The position numbers were made by a program, and so were the translations under genes. Source: Gammaproteobacteria bacterium (GTDB taxonomy: Bacteria > Pseudomonadota > Gammaproteobacteria > Competibacterales > Competibacteraceae). From it: a DNA stretch of 64,000 nucleotides. The stretch covers positions 529,501 to 593,500 of the forward strand of contig JACKMZ010000001.1 of assembly GCA_024235135.1 (NCBI GenBank). The letters are read 5' to 3'. The notes below the pieces were generated by a model. That model was not told where the DNA came from. It was given only the letters and a program-made list of their open reading frames with translations, and made no database searches. Below, in pieces: positions 63,251 through 64,000 of the stretch. Each line of letters begins with the position of its first letter. Position 1 is the first letter of the stretch.

Positions 63251-64000
63251 TCATACGCGGATGTGTCCCTCTCCCAGTACAATGAATTTCTGGGTGGTGA
63301 GTCCTTCCAGGCCCACTGGCCCGCGCGCGTGCAGTTTATCGGTACTGATGCCGATCTCCGCCCCCAGGCCGTATTCGAAACCATCGGCGAAACGGGTTGA
63401 AGCATTGACCATGACCGAACTGGAGTCCACTTCCCGCAAGAACCGACGAGCCCGGCTATAGTCCTCGGTCACGATGGTGTCGGTGTGACCGGAACCATGG
63501 CGGGCGATATGTTCAATCGCTTGGTCCAGGTCGGTGACGATCCTTATGGATAGGATCGGGGCCAGGTATTCGGTGTCCCAATCGTCGTCGTGCGCGGGTC
63601 TGGCGTCCGGAATCAGCCGGCGGGCGCCATCGCAGCCACGCATTTCGACCCCGGCTTGAAGATACAGGCTAGCCAGCTTGGGCAAGACCTGCATCGCGAT
63701 ACTTTCGGCGACCAGCAAGGTTTCCATGGCATTGCACACGCCATAGCGGTGGGTCTTGGCGTTGTAGGCGATGCGAATGGCCTTGTCGATATCGGCCTTG
63801 TCGTCGATATAAACATGGCAGATGCCGTCCAGATGCTTGATTACCGGCACCCGCGCTTCGGCGCTGATGCGCTCGATCAGGCTCTTGCCGCCGCGGGGCA
63901 CGATGACATCGACAGCGTCTTTCATGCGGATCAGTTCGCCCACGGCGGCCCGGTCGGTGGTCTCGATCAGTTGCAGGCTGTTTTCGGACAATTCGGCCTG
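63251..64000 (-). CDS. proA: Gamma-glutamyl phosphate reductase, N-terminal part beyond window
   Basis: The C-terminal ~249 residues of ProA, which reduces gamma-glutamyl phosphate in proline synthesis. The frame stays open through 64000, so the gene continues upstream outside the window; an internal TTG at 63991 is not the true start. Catalytic cysteine lies in YGVCNAMETLLV, and the end LTTQKFIVLGEGHIRV is the family C-terminus. Confidence 0.95.
   Translation of the reverse strand, partial: QAELSENSLQLIETTDRAAVGELIRMKDAVDVIVPRGGKSLIERISAEARVPVIKHLDGICHVYIDDKADIDKAIRIAYNAKTHRYGVCNAMETLLVAESIAMQVLPKLASLYLQAGVEMRGCDGARRLIPDARPAHDDDWDTEYLAPILSIRIVTDLDQAIEHIARHGSGHTDTIVTEDYSRARRFLREVDSSSVMVNASTRFADGFEYGLGAEIGISTDKLHARGPVGLEGLTTQKFIVLGEGHIRV

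Overview
The window looks like chromosome from a nitrogen-fixing gammaproteobacterium, most likely Methylococcales-like or a related Chromatiales-type lineage. The evidence is the nifH-D-K-T-Y order with a DUF6129 protein, a DraT nitrogenase ADP-ribosyltransferase, the block thrS-infC-rpmI-rplT-pheS-pheT-ihfA flanked by tRNA-Val and tRNA-Pro, the block proA-nadD-rsfS-rlmH-maf-rng-yhdP, OprI/Lpp-type alanine-zipper lipoproteins, and many periplasmic copper-handling proteins. No methane or ammonia monooxygenase gene is visible, so the lineage is an inference. No insertion sequence, CRISPR array or prophage was recognised.

Layout. 1-6200: a large MscS-type mechanosensitive channel (cut by the window start), a Kef-type cation/proton antiporter, the MsrP methionine sulfoxide reductase and a small PA3496-like protein. 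6350-13350: purL, two tandem OprI-like lipoproteins, an L,D-transpeptidase lipoprotein, an OsmC-type peroxidase and a lone secretin-domain protein, all on the minus strand. 13438-17000: agmatine deiminase, mnmG, a copper-chaperone-like HMA protein and a small hypothetical. 17182-19818: a potentially structured leader followed by a bufferin operon (BufA, BufB, BufC, DoxX). 19906-27498: a glucose/sorbosone dehydrogenase, then a divergent transglutaminase-DUF2126 / ATP-grasp / alpha-E set. 27682-34559: mixed accessory genes with two decayed genes (an EAL-domain remnant and a LysR remnant). 34704-37519: a copper/redox cluster (DUF2946, PCuAC, SCO, DsrE-like, FixH-like). 37545-39049: an ICMT-like methyltransferase overlapping a CmoA-like enzyme.

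39393-45860 is the nif region. nifHDKTY and the DUF6129 gene run on the minus strand from a clear sigma-54 promoter. The best NifA upstream activator match lies inside the 5' end of the divergent draT gene. Two intercistronic GC-rich hairpins (nifD-nifK and nifK-nifT) lack U-tracts and may set relative expression. NifH keeps Arg101, the residue DraT modifies. No draG is present in the window.

46198-48002 is a CBS-domain protein overlapping an ArsB/NhaD-family permease. From 48190 to the end, the genome is conserved translation and housekeeping sequence on the minus strand: tRNA-Pro(GGG), ihfA, pheT, pheS (behind an intrinsic terminator), rplT, rpmI, infC (non-AUG start), thrS, tRNA-Val(GAC), yhdP, rng, maf, rlmH, rsfS, nadD, and proA (cut by the window end).
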